Assembly (NCBI GenBank): GCA_025359085.1
Contig: JANYHL010000005.1
Coordinates: forward strand, 1 to 43,499
DNA length: 43,499 bases
Source: Gammaproteobacteria bacterium
Lineage (GTDB): Bacteria; Pseudomonadota; Gammaproteobacteria; Burkholderiales; Burkholderiaceae_C
Direction: 5' to 3'
Notes under the pieces: generated by a model
Seen by the model: only the letters and a program-made list of their open reading frames with translations
Databases searched by the model: none
Told to the model about the DNA's origin: nothing
Shown: positions 1-7,534 of the stretch, in pieces
How positions within the stretch are numbered: position 1 is the first letter of the stretch
How the letters are laid out: each line of letters starts with the position of its first letter
Position numbers and translations under genes: made by a program

Positions 1-23
1 AGGCTGACGCGGGTGAACCACAT
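1..23 (-). CDS. RND efflux pump inner-membrane subunit, first codons only
   Basis: On the minus strand an ATG at 21-23 opens a frame reading MWFTRVS and runs off the left edge. RND transporters of this type commonly begin with a Met-Trp-x-Thr-Arg-Val-Ser pattern. The start lies three bases after the stop codon of the membrane-fusion gene, as expected for an adaptor-pump operon. Only seven complete codons are visible, so the call rests on the start motif plus context. Confidence 0.55.
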
Positions 24-26
24 GGT

Positions 27-1175
27 TTACTGGCCGCCTGAAGGAGCTGAGGCGGGCTGGGCGAACCGCACGACCGTCCCGGCGCGCAGCGGACCAACGC
101 GGCCCGACAGCACGGTGGCATTTTCTGCCAGCCCGGTGAGCGCCACCAGGGTTTGTCCGTCGAGATCGCTACGTGCGCCCAGCGCGACCGCCTGGTGCAA
201 CACTTGATTGCCGCTGACCAGTTGGACATAGGGTTGGGCTCGGTCGGTGCGCACGGCACTCAACGGCAGGGCCAGCGCCTGCAGGTGATCGGTGACTAGC
301 GTTCCCTGCGTAAACAGGCCCTGACGCAGGCCGGGCGCGCGGTCCACGCTCAGGTAAACCAGCACCGCCCGGCTGCCGACCGTGGTGCTGGGGTTGATCC
401 TGATCACCTTGGCCGTGACCGGTTGGGTGACGCCTTCAATCTGGAGTACCGCGCTTTGGCCCACCCTGACGGCCACGGATTCGCTGGCGCTCAGGCCGGC
501 TTCGAGCTCAAGCTGGCGCAGGTCAACGATTTCAACAATGCGTGCCTCCACGCCGACCCGCTCACCGGGTTGCGCCAGCCGCTGGGAAATCAGGCCGGTA
601 ATGGGCGCGCGCAGCACCGTATCTTGCAAAGATTTGCCAGCCACGTCAGCGCCTGCTTGGGCTGCCCGGTAGGTCGCCTCGGCGGCCGCAAGACTGGCCG
701 TGGACGAGTCCACTGCGGTTTTTGAAATAAAACCCTGTTCCACCAGCGAGCGGTTGTTGTCAAAGTTGCGCCGGGCGATGTCGACCTGGGCGCGCGCGGC
801 CTGCGCCTGCTGCTGGGCCTGCTGCACGCGCGCCTGGTATTCGGTGGCGTCAACCCGGGCGATGATTTGTCCGGCCTTGACCTGATCGCCTTCACGCACG
901 CTCAAGCCCTGCAGCTCCCCCGCCACCCGGGCCTTGACCATGGCCGTGTTCACCGCCTTGAGCACGCCCGAAATGGCCAGTCCGGTTGCCAACTCCCGAT
1001 TTTTGACTTGCACCACATCGGTTGCGCCCAACGCCACCACGGCTTGCGTGTTCTGCGCCGCCAGTTTGGCAACCGTTTCTTGCTGTAATTTGCGCGCCGA
1101 CAAGGCGCGCCACACGCCGCTGGCCAGCAAGGCGACGACAAGGGCGAGCAGCGCCCATTTCAACCAAGATTTCAT
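27..1175 (-). CDS. RND efflux membrane-fusion (periplasmic adaptor) protein, HlyD/AcrA family
   Basis: This is a 382-residue adaptor that would link an RND inner-membrane pump to an outer-membrane channel. Residues 1-25 form a signal or membrane anchor (KWALLALVVALLASGVW). A biotinyl-lipoyl-like half motif lies around residues 85-115 (VREGDQVKAGQIIARVDATE). It is followed by an Ala/Gln-rich alpha-helical hairpin (about 115-165), the second lipoyl half (VLRAPITGLISQR), and a beta-barrel and membrane-proximal domain. No strong Shine-Dalgarno is visible. The start lies 14 bases after the TetR stop, so the two are probably co-transcribed, with the pump gene next at the left edge. The exported substrate cannot be told from sequence. 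Confidence 0.9.
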   Translation of the reverse strand: MKSWLKWALLALVVALLASGVWRALSARKLQQETVAKLAAQNTQAVVALGATDVVQVKNRELATGLAISGVLKAVNTAMVKARVAGELQGLSVREGDQVKAGQIIARVDATEYQARVQQAQQQAQAARAQVDIARRNFDNNRSLVEQGFISKTAVDSSTASLAAAEATYRAAQAGADVAGKSLQDTVLRAPITGLISQRLAQPGERVGVEARIVEIVDLRQLELEAGLSASESVAVRVGQSAVLQIEGVTQPVTAKVIRINPSTTVGSRAVLVYLSVDRAPGLRQGLFTQGTLVTDHLQALALPLSAVRTDRAQPYVQLVSGNQVLHQAVALGARSDLDGQTLVALTGLAENATVLSGRVGPLRAGTVVRFAQPASAPSGGQ

Positions 1176-1189
1176 GATGGAATATTTTT

Positions 1190-1873
1190 CTACAACAAAG
1201 GAGGTGGGGTCTGGCGAATGCTCAGACCATTAAGAATGGTTTCAACCTGTAAGGCAATATAGTCTTCGGGAACCAGCTGGGAGCCCGCATCGCAGCAGGC
1301 GCCCAGCGAATGCTTCCACATGGCCAGAAACACCATCGGAGCCAACAAAATATAAGCCCCATAGGTCATGTCGATAGCGCGGAACTCGCCACGGTCGATG
1401 CCGCGCTGCAACACGCGAGTCATCAGCACCTTGCCCGGTCGAATAACTTCATGCTCGAAAAAAACCGCCAGTTCCGGGAAGTTGCGGGCCTCGCTCATCA
1501 TCAGTTTGGTGATACCGGAGGCTTTGGTCGAGCCGATACGCTGCCACCAGGCCGTCATGCAATAGCGCAGCAGGTCGGCCGAGTTTCCTTGAAAATTTTC
1601 GAACTCGGTATTCCATTCTTGAAAGCGACCTGAAATATTTTCGCGCACCACGGCTTTGAACAACTCTTCTTTGCTGGCAAAGTAAAGAAACAGCGTGCCT
1701 TTGGAGACCCCCGCCAGTTTGGCGACTTCCTCAACCCGGGTCGCGGCGTAGCCCTTTTCGACAAACAATTCAAGGGCGGCGTCCAGCAATTCGCCTGGGC
1801 GCGCATCTTTGCGCCGCTCGTGTTTGGCGTGCACGCCGGAAGAGGCGCTGGAATCGAAGTTTATAACGGGCAT
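1190..1873 (-). CDS. TetR/AcrR-family transcriptional repressor of the adjacent efflux operon
   Basis: A 227-residue TetR-type regulator. The N-terminal helix-turn-helix is clear: LLDAALELFVEKGYAATRV, then VAKLAGVSKGTLFLYFASKE, the classic TetR recognition-helix pattern. The C-terminal ligand domain is diverged. The frame stays open upstream to a GTG at 1963, but the ATG at 1871-1873 is chosen. It places the HTH about 20 residues in, and a 24-bp palindrome (1877-1900) directly upstream is then non-coding, as expected for an autoregulatory operator. The gene leads the operon with the membrane-fusion protein and RND pump, so it likely represses its own efflux system. The inducer is unknown. Confidence 0.88.
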   Translation of the reverse strand: MPVINFDSSASSGVHAKHERRKDARPGELLDAALELFVEKGYAATRVEEVAKLAGVSKGTLFLYFASKEELFKAVVRENISGRFQEWNTEFENFQGNSADLLRYCMTAWWQRIGSTKASGITKLMMSEARNFPELAVFFEHEVIRPGKVLMTRVLQRGIDRGEFRAIDMTYGAYILLAPMVFLAMWKHSLGACCDAGSQLVPEDYIALQVETILNGLSIRQTPPPLL

Positions 1874-1876
1874 GAA

Positions 1877-1900
1877 ATTAATGACTTGCTGGTTATTAAT
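1877..1900. promoter_or_regulatory. 24-bp imperfect palindrome, candidate TetR operator
   Basis: The arms read ATTAATGAC (1877-1885) and GTTATTAAT (1892-1900), inverted with one mismatched pair, and the central bases partly pair as GC/GC. It lies four bases upstream of the chosen tetR start and in the divergent region facing msrA, the usual place for a TetR-family autoregulatory site. Confidence 0.55.
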
Positions 1901-2036
1901 GTAATCTTCGTGCTCTTGGCTGTCAATGGCTTTGCCTGGGTCGGGAGGGCTATGGCACTGCACGCGGCATCAGTTTCTTGTGCCGGGTAACATGTATCTG
2001 GTCAAAGTGAGTTTCCAACAAATTAGGAGATGGGTC

Positions 2037-2579
2037 ATGTCAGAACCTCTGCAAACCATCACCCTGGGCGGTGGCTGTTTTTGGTGCCTCGAATCTGTTT
2101 ACGTCCATGTCAAAGGCGTCATCGACGTTGAGAGCGGCTACTGCAACGGCCACCTTGTGCAACCCAGCTATGAGCAGGTGTGCAGCGGCAATACCGGCCA
2201 CGCCGAGGTCGTCAAGCTGGTTTTTGACCCGGCTCAGGTCAGCCTGCGCGAGCTTCTGGAAATATTCTTTGTCATCCACGACCCCACCCAGTTGAACCGT
2301 CAGGGCAATGACAGCGGCACGCAATACCGCAGCGGTATCTATTTTTCGACGCCCGAACAGGCGCAGGTGGCGAACGACTTGATCGCCGAGATGAAGCAAA
2401 GCGGTGTTTACCAGCAGCCGATCGTGACGGAAGTTCTGCTGCTTACGAACTACTGGCCGGCCGAGGAATACCACCAGGATTTTTTTGCCAAGAACCCGCA
2501 CCAGGGCTACTGCCTGGCGGTGGCCGCGCCCAAAGTGGCCAAGTTTCGCAAGACCTTTGCGCGTCTGCTGGCTGATTGA
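2037..2579 (+). CDS. msrA: peptide-methionine (S)-S-oxide reductase MsrA
   Basis: A 180-residue cytosolic repair enzyme that reduces methionine S-sulfoxide in proteins, with electrons normally from thioredoxin. The signature GGGCFWC contains the catalytic Cys14 (GCFW motif). Other family features are SGYCNG (normally SGYAGG), GHAEVV, FFVIHDPTQLNRQGND and GTQYRSGIYF. The ATG at 2037 follows AGGAGA at an appropriate distance; a longer in-frame reading back to 1926 lacks family similarity and crosses the tetR promoter region. The gene is divergent from tetR and convergent with murI. Length matches single-domain MsrA; there is no fused MsrB. Confidence 0.95.
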   Translation: MSEPLQTITLGGGCFWCLESVYVHVKGVIDVESGYCNGHLVQPSYEQVCSGNTGHAEVVKLVFDPAQVSLRELLEIFFVIHDPTQLNRQGNDSGTQYRSGIYFSTPEQAQVANDLIAEMKQSGVYQQPIVTEVLLLTNYWPAEEYHQDFFAKNPHQGYCLAVAAPKVAKFRKTFARLLAD

Positions 2580-2601
2580 GCGCAGACCCAGGTTGCCGCG
2601 C

Positions 2602-3459
2602 TCAAAGCAGCAGCGAATCGACCGGGTCGTCCAACCCCAACCAGTGTTGCGCGGCATGGCGCAGCGCGCGCGGGTCACCGGTGCTGAGCAGGCGGCAAGT
2701 GCCGGGCGTACCCGCCTCGGACGGGCTTGGCAGCAGGCGCCGGGTCTGGCGCGCTACCGCCTCACCCGTATCGATCAGTTGCACGCTGGGCCCCACCAAC
2801 TGGCGCAGGGTAGCGCAGGCAAACGGGTAGTGGGTGCAGCCCAGCACCAGCGTGTCGATTTCCCCTTCATTTATACCAAATCGGCCTATAGCCCTCGTGT
2901 AATAAGCGCATAGTGCTACTGTTTTAGTAGTATCTTGTCGTTCAATGGCGTCTGCCAGACCGTCACAGGGTTGGCAAATGAACGTCGCCTGCTCAGCCAA
3001 TGACGCCACCAGCGTGCGGAATTTGGCGCTGCCCAGTGTGCCGCGCGTCGCCATGACGCCGATGCGGCCGGTCTTGCTGAGCGCGAGCGCGGGCTTGAGG
3101 GCCGGTTCAACGCCGACGATGGGCAACAGGGGATGTGCCAGGCGCAACGTCGAAATGGCTGCCGCGGTGGCCGTGTTGCAAGCAATGACCAGCGCCTGGA
3201 TGCGGTACTGCGCCAGCAGGTGTGCCGTGATGGCGCTGGAGCGATCAATGACATGCGCGTCATCGCGCTCACCATAAGGCGCGTGGCCGCTGTCGGCCAC
3301 ATAGACAAAGTCCTCGTGCGGCAACTCGGCGCGCAGCGCCTTGAGGATGCTCAAGCCCCCGATGCCGCTGTCGAACACCCCGATCGGTCGCTTGGCAGGC
3401 TCGGGGTCAGCACCTGTGTTTGGATGCGTGCTTGGGGTTGATTGGGGGCTGGATTTCAT
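2602..3459 (-). CDS. murI: glutamate racemase MurI
   Basis: A 285-residue cytosolic enzyme interconverting L- and D-glutamate for peptidoglycan synthesis. The N-terminal motif GVFDSGIGGLS carries the catalytic-region Asp30. The two catalytic cysteines are in VIACNTATAA (Cys94) and LVLGCTHYPF (Cys208). The N-terminal 24 residues before the fold are Pro/Ser-rich. Odd feature: the DNA for residues about 176-194 (2878-2934) matches the dispersed TAGCCC/TAGCTA repeat found elsewhere in this window, yet the frame stays open and no catalytic motif is lost. The gene is convergent with msrA, with only 22 bases between them. Confidence 0.95.
   Translation of the reverse strand: MKSSPQSTPSTHPNTGADPEPAKRPIGVFDSGIGGLSILKALRAELPHEDFVYVADSGHAPYGERDDAHVIDRSSAITAHLLAQYRIQALVIACNTATAAAISTLRLAHPLLPIVGVEPALKPALALSKTGRIGVMATRGTLGSAKFRTLVASLAEQATFICQPCDGLADAIERQDTTKTVALCAYYTRAIGRFGINEGEIDTLVLGCTHYPFACATLRQLVGPSVQLIDTGEAVARQTRRLLPSPSEAGTPGTCRLLSTGDPRALRHAAQHWLGLDDPVDSLLL
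2878..2934 (+). repeat. dispersed TAGCCC/TAGCTA repeat, copy 1, inside murI
   Basis: Reads GGCCTATAGCCCTCGTG, a short variable stretch, then AGTGCTACTGTTTTAGTAG, matching the left and right parts of the repeat seen at 19.9, 24.9 and 35.9 kb. It lies antisense within the murI coding sequence and adds no stop codon. MurI length in this part is about normal, so substitution or partial coincidence remains possible. Confidence 0.6.
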
Positions 3460-3485
3460 CGTAACTGTCTGTTAAAGACACATAG

Positions 3486-3720
3486 CCGACTTCCACTGGA
3501 TCCGCATGAAACTCGTCGGAATGTTGAAAGCTGACCTTGGATCTCGCCGGAACCGGCCGTTCGCCACCGATGCTAAAAACTTGTAAGCAGTCGGCCAAGC
3601 GGGGATGCCAGCTTTACTGGCTGTCCGGCTCCTGGGCAGCGCAAGCCGACCTTCGCCGGACCCGCATGAAAACCAACGGAAAGTCGTAAGTTGACCTTCA
3701 ATTTGGCGGGAAGCACCGGA
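3486..3720 (+). repeat. pair of degenerate direct repeats, ~72 bp each, 160 bp apart
   Basis: Copy A is 3486-3557 and copy B 3646-3720. Shared blocks in order are CCGAC(C/T)T, CCGCATGAAA, CGGAA, GTTGACCTT or GCTGACCTT, and (C/G)GCGG(G)AA. They fill the gap between murI and the SEL1 gene. Short open frames crossing them look non-coding. I see no promoter or terminator with confidence. Confidence 0.55.
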
Positions 3721-3749
3721 TGTTGGCTTCAGCACTTCAACTCGATTGC

Positions 3750-4799
3750 CTAACGATTCTTTTGGTCAAATTTTGACTGAAAGTATGCGCCACCTCCTCC
3801 ATCCGCTTGAAATTCCATTGGGACATTAATATCTACGCCGCAATAGTTGATCGTCCAAATCTCCTGCCACTCGCCTTTGACTAACAAAGCATCTTTGAGC
3901 AAGGTCGCCGCAACAGGCAAGTATTGCGGGCTCGTCATATCGCGAGATACTTGAATCTTTGTGATCCGATTGGTTTTTAGGTCACAGGTCAGATTCTGAG
4001 TCTTGGCCTCCAGTCCTGCCGTAATCAGAGCGCTTTGTAAGCCGTCCCTAAATATACCAACGGTGACATAGGTTTGCCCGAGCGATTTTAGGTATAAATA
4101 GTTTTTCTTTCCCTGCTGATTAGTCTGTTCAATCTGTGCAGGTAGTCGCCCCGCAGGCAATTTATCTAAAATATCAAGCTTGCGTTGCGCATTCGTTTGA
4201 CCTACGTTATCGCTCAACACAGCGTTGACAACATTCAATGCACCCAGGTGTCCTTGCTCTGCCGCGCGCGAAAGCATTGTGTATGCCTTCTGGTCTAAAT
4301 CGCGCTCTATCAATGGTCGCTTTGCAAGCGTCATGTATTTTTCGTTATTTATACGCCCTACCGCGTCTAGTCGACTGAGTTCGTTTTGGATGGCAAGTTG
4401 ATAAAAATTAAATTGCCCAGACGGATCATTTGCGGACGCAGCCTTCCACGCCCAATCACGTGCTTTTAATAGATCTTTTGGAACCTCAGTAGAGCCCATA
4501 GCATAGATCGATGTCAATCCATTCATGGCGCCAAGATTGCCCAAAGCTGCGGCCCGCTCAAACCATTGAGCCGCCAATTTTTCGCTTTTGACTACGCCAG
4601 AACCATCACGATTCAAAATAGCCAATGCGTTCATTGCTCGGGCATCATTTTTTTCTGCCGCATCATTCAGCAGAGGCAATGCTTTTGCAAAATCACCTCT
4701 TTGCAACATTGGATACGCTTCTTCGTAGGATGCGAAGGCTGCACCGCAAGACAGCGTCAAAGAGACAGTAGCGAAAAGCAAGATACGAGTTTGGAACAT
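3750..4799 (-). CDS. secreted SEL1-like (tetratricopeptide-type) repeat protein
   Basis: A 349-residue protein with an N-terminal signal peptide (ILLFATVSLTLSCGAAFA, probable cleavage near residue 23). Helical SEL1/TPR-type repeats span residues about 25-185, for example ALPLLNDAAEKNDARAMNAL, AAQWFERAAALGNLGAMNGL and AYTMLSRAAEQGHLGALNVV. The last ~150 residues form a non-repeat domain with two cysteines (NLTCDL, TINYCGVDI). SEL1 proteins usually scaffold protein interactions; here the location would be periplasmic. The gene is noticeably more AT-rich than murI or the fumarase gene, suggesting acquisition by transfer. Function is unassigned. Confidence 0.75.
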   Translation of the reverse strand: MFQTRILLFATVSLTLSCGAAFASYEEAYPMLQRGDFAKALPLLNDAAEKNDARAMNALAILNRDGSGVVKSEKLAAQWFERAAALGNLGAMNGLTSIYAMGSTEVPKDLLKARDWAWKAASANDPSGQFNFYQLAIQNELSRLDAVGRINNEKYMTLAKRPLIERDLDQKAYTMLSRAAEQGHLGALNVVNAVLSDNVGQTNAQRKLDILDKLPAGRLPAQIEQTNQQGKKNYLYLKSLGQTYVTVGIFRDGLQSALITAGLEAKTQNLTCDLKTNRITKIQVSRDMTSPQYLPVAATLLKDALLVKGEWQEIWTINYCGVDINVPMEFQADGGGGAYFQSKFDQKNR

Positions 4800-5079
4800 T
4801 TTTTTTCTTCAATAATGAATGAGCGAGCATACAGGCTTAACAAGTAATTGCGAACAGATGATTCCATTCCGATTGGGGAGATAACCGACTGATCCCGCTA
4901 CACTGCCGAAAGCCATGGGCAAGAGTCGATTTCCACCCGCGAACGACTGCTTACCAATTTTGTCGATGGGCAAATGCTGAAATTGGCTCCGCATCGGCTA
5001 CGACAGCTTTGGAGAAAACGGTTCACTGTTCAGCTTCGCTGCGAGTGACAGCAATCGCTGCATTGCAGCCACACAGAAC
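4800..5079. other. intergenic stretch without a supported gene
   Basis: AT-richer spacer between the SEL1 gene start and the antitoxin stop. Short open frames exist on both strands but have no ribosome-binding site, motif or coding bias. It presumably holds the SEL1 gene promoter on the minus strand. No convincing element was identified. Confidence 0.4.
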
Positions 5080-5403
5080 TTATGCCAATACACCGAGTCC
5101 GTGCTTCTGGACCACTGCCAATAGTTTTAGAGCCATTCCGCTGGGTTGTTTGCTGCCAGACTCCCACTTTTGAACTGTGGACTCGCTGGTATTGAGGTAT
5201 CTTGCAAAAACTGGCTGGCTGACATGCGCTTGTTCGCGAATAATTTTGATTTGGGATGGTGCCAAAATTGTTGGCACAGCTAGGCAAGTTTCATCAAATT
5301 GGCGCATCGTGGTCTGGTCAATGGCCCCGACCTTTTGCAACGCAACAGCAGAGGCATGGATCGCAGCAAAGGCATCACTTTTAAATATCTTTTTTGTCGT
5401 CAT
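5080..5403 (-). CDS. XRE/HigA-type helix-turn-helix antitoxin
   Basis: A 107-residue DNA-binding protein. The HTH lies around residues 55-90: IKIIREQAHVSQPVFARYL followed by NTSESTVQKWESGSKQPSG, typical of YiaG/HigA-2/NadS-type antitoxins with the HTH in the C-terminal half. The ATG at 5403 is preceded by GGAG at good spacing; the longer in-frame start at 5433 would lie inside the toxin remnant. The 5' end overlaps that remnant, the usual toxin-antitoxin arrangement for this family. It probably still binds its own promoter, though no intact partner toxin is visible. Confidence 0.82.
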   Translation of the reverse strand: MTTKKIFKSDAFAAIHASAVALQKVGAIDQTTMRQFDETCLAVPTILAPSQIKIIREQAHVSQPVFARYLNTSESTVQKWESGSKQPSGMALKLLAVVQKHGLGVLA

Positions 5404-5550
5404 GGCAAATCTCCAAAAAATCCCCATTAACAAGCAACTGTCTTACTTGGTGCGCAGTCAAATTCGCATAACTCTTGGCCATCTTGGCCTTCTTTGCATC
5501 CTTGGAAAATCTAGATGTCTTGAAGGCGGGTTTAAATCGGTCAGCGGCAT
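5381..5550 (-). pseudogene. remnant of a RelE/HigB-type toxin gene with its middle deleted
   Basis: An open minus-strand frame ending with TAA at 5381-5383 overlaps the antitoxin start. It contains DRFKPAFKTSRFSKDAKKAKM, resembling the start of RelE/HigB-family toxins, running directly into AKSYANLTAHQVRQLL and FLEICHDD, resembling their C-terminus. About 60-70 central residues, including the usual catalytic core, would be missing. The only ATG nearby (5548-5550) is out of frame by two bases. I read this as a gutted toxin beside a retained antitoxin. Family assignment is from memory of the terminal motifs. Confidence 0.5.
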
Positions 5551-5863
5551 GGCTTAGTCTAGCACCAGGTGATACCGATTGTAAGATTGCTCACGAAATG
5601 GACTGCAATTGGCCGCGTCAAAATCTTGGATCACAGAACCAAGTCCGCCATTGATTGCCGAAGCAATCGCCCTGTCAAAAGATCAACTTCAGAAATTGGA
5701 CCTCCCGATACCGGGCACTCGTCACCGTCGACCTTCGTTTGCCTAGTTGACCACCACGAAGCCCGGTTGACTTGAGTCCCGTGACTACGAAAACAGCTAT
5801 TCGCCAGCCGACAGGCACGCCGCAGAAATGACACTGTCGGCGATGACGTAGCCCAGAAAACCG
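5551..5863. other. intergenic stretch, possible decayed sequence
   Basis: No gene with a start, ribosome-binding site and recognisable product was found between the toxin remnant and the fumarase stop. A short plus-strand frame near 5640-5745 is open but has no credible start. The stretch may hold the promoter of the toxin-antitoxin remnant and a terminator for fumarase, but neither is clear. Confidence 0.35.
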
Positions 5864-7414
5864 TCAAGCGCCAGCGACTTCGATGCCCTTGAATTCGCCG
5901 CTGGCAATGCGTTTTTGCCACTGCGCCGGGCCGGTGATGTGGGCGCTGGTGCCGCCTGCATCGACCGCCACCGTGACCGGCATATCGACCACGTCGAATT
6001 CATAAATGGCTTCCATGCCGAGGTCGGCAAAGCCCACTACTTTCGCCGTTTTGATCGCCTTGGACACCAGGTAGGCGGCGCCGCCCACCGCCATCAGGTA
6101 GGCGCTCTTGTGTTTCTTGATGGCCTCAATCGCCACCGGGCCGCGCTCGGCCTTGCCGATCATGGCGATCAGGCCCGTTTCAGCCAGCATCATCTCAGTG
6201 AAGCCGTCCATGCGCGTGGCCGTGGTCGGGCCGGCCGGGCCCACGGCTTCGCCCTTGATGGGATCGACCGGGCCAACGTAGTAGATCACGCGGTTGGTGA
6301 AATCGACCGGGAGCTTTTCACCCTTGGCCAGCATGTCCTTGATGCGCTTGTGCGCGGCGTCGCGGCCGGTCAGCATCTTGCCGTTGAGCAAAAGCGTGTC
6401 GCCGGGCTTCCAGCTCGCCACTTCTTCCTTGGTCAGGGTGTTGAGATTGACCTTCTTGCTCTTGACGTAGTCGGGTGCCCACTGCACGTCGGGCCAGGTG
6501 TCGAGCGCAGGAGGTGTCAAATAGACCGGGCCGCTGCCGTCCATCACAAAGTGCGCGTGGCGCATGGCGGCGCAGTTCGGGATCATGGCGATCGGTTTGC
6601 CCGCGGCGTGGGTGGGGTACATCTTGATCTTCACGTCCAGCACCGTGGTGAGGCCGCCCAAGCCTTGCGCGCCGATACCCAGCGCGTTGACTTTTTCCAG
6701 CAATTCAATTCGCAGCGCTTCGGTTGGGGTCAGTTTTTGCCCGCTGGCGGCTTTGGCTTGCAGTTCGTGCATGTCCAGGTTGTCCATCAGGCTCTCTTTG
6801 GCCATCACCACTGCTTTTTCAGCGGTGCCGCCAATGCCGATGCCCAGGATGCCGGGTGGGCACCAGCCCGCGCCCATGGTTGGCACTGTTTTCAGCACCC
6901 AGTCGACCACCGAGTCATTGGGGTTGAGCATGTACATCTTGCTCTTGTTCTCGCTGCCGCCGCCTTTGGCCGCGACCGTCACTTCGAGCTTGTCGCCGGG
7001 CACGATGTCGGTAAAGATCACGGCGGGCGTGTTGTCTTTGGTGTTCTTGCGCTCAAACTGCGGGTCCGCCACCACACTGGCGCGCAGCGGGTTGTCTGGG
7101 TTGGTATAGGCGCGGCGCACGCCTTCGTTGACGGCGTCGTCCAGGCTGCCGGTGAACTCGCCCCAGCGCACGTCCATGCCCACCTTCAAAAACACGTTCA
7201 CGATGCCGGTGTCCTGGCAAATCGGGCGGTGGCCTTCAGCCGACATCTTGCTGTTTGTCAGTATCTGCGCCATGGCGTCTTTGGCGGCCGGGCTTTGTTC
7301 ACGCTCATATGCACGCGCCAGGTGCGTGATGAAGTCGGCCGGGTGGTAGAAGCTGATGTACTGCAGGGCGGCGGCAATGGACTCAATCAGGTCAGTCTGG
7401 CGGATGGTGCTCAT
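5864..7414 (-). CDS. fumA: fumarate hydratase class I (iron-sulfur)
   Basis: A 516-residue cytosolic TCA-cycle enzyme interconverting fumarate and L-malate with an oxygen-sensitive [4Fe-4S] cluster. The N-terminal domain carries RPICQDTGIVNVFLKVG, a glycine-rich GGGSENKSKMYML segment and TMGAGWCPPGILGIGIGG. IPNCAAMRHAHF lies in the middle, and the C-terminal beta domain has YYVGPVDPI and GPTTATRMDGFTE. Three conserved cysteines (in PICQ, GWCPP and PNCAA) are available as cluster ligands. Length is close to E. coli FumA/FumB. It is transcribed away from nhaA and stands alone. Long open frames on the opposite strand are composition shadows. Confidence 0.93.
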   Translation of the reverse strand: MSTIRQTDLIESIAAALQYISFYHPADFITHLARAYEREQSPAAKDAMAQILTNSKMSAEGHRPICQDTGIVNVFLKVGMDVRWGEFTGSLDDAVNEGVRRAYTNPDNPLRASVVADPQFERKNTKDNTPAVIFTDIVPGDKLEVTVAAKGGGSENKSKMYMLNPNDSVVDWVLKTVPTMGAGWCPPGILGIGIGGTAEKAVVMAKESLMDNLDMHELQAKAASGQKLTPTEALRIELLEKVNALGIGAQGLGGLTTVLDVKIKMYPTHAAGKPIAMIPNCAAMRHAHFVMDGSGPVYLTPPALDTWPDVQWAPDYVKSKKVNLNTLTKEEVASWKPGDTLLLNGKMLTGRDAAHKRIKDMLAKGEKLPVDFTNRVIYYVGPVDPIKGEAVGPAGPTTATRMDGFTEMMLAETGLIAMIGKAERGPVAIEAIKKHKSAYLMAVGGAAYLVSKAIKTAKVVGFADLGMEAIYEFDVVDMPVTVAVDAGGTSAHITGPAQWQKRIASGEFKGIEVAGA

Positions 7415-7534
7415 GATGCGGTGAAACCTCGGGTAGTTAAAGGGAATAGGAAGCGGCGTTGCGCAATTGGCGACAATGGTTCCAAGTTTACCCCTCTCAA
7501 ATGACCGTCGGACCAGTCCGCGGCGGCTTCATCC

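Noticed and set aside
3486..3720. CRISPR array or attachment site
   Set aside because: Only two imperfect copies with unequal internal changes and no spacers; no cas genes, integrase or tRNA nearby.
5915..7504. 529-codon open frame on the plus strand opposite fumarase
   Set aside because: It mirrors the GC-rich fumarase codons, is full of His/Arg/Gly without domain motifs, and fumarase on the other strand has clear catalytic motifs.
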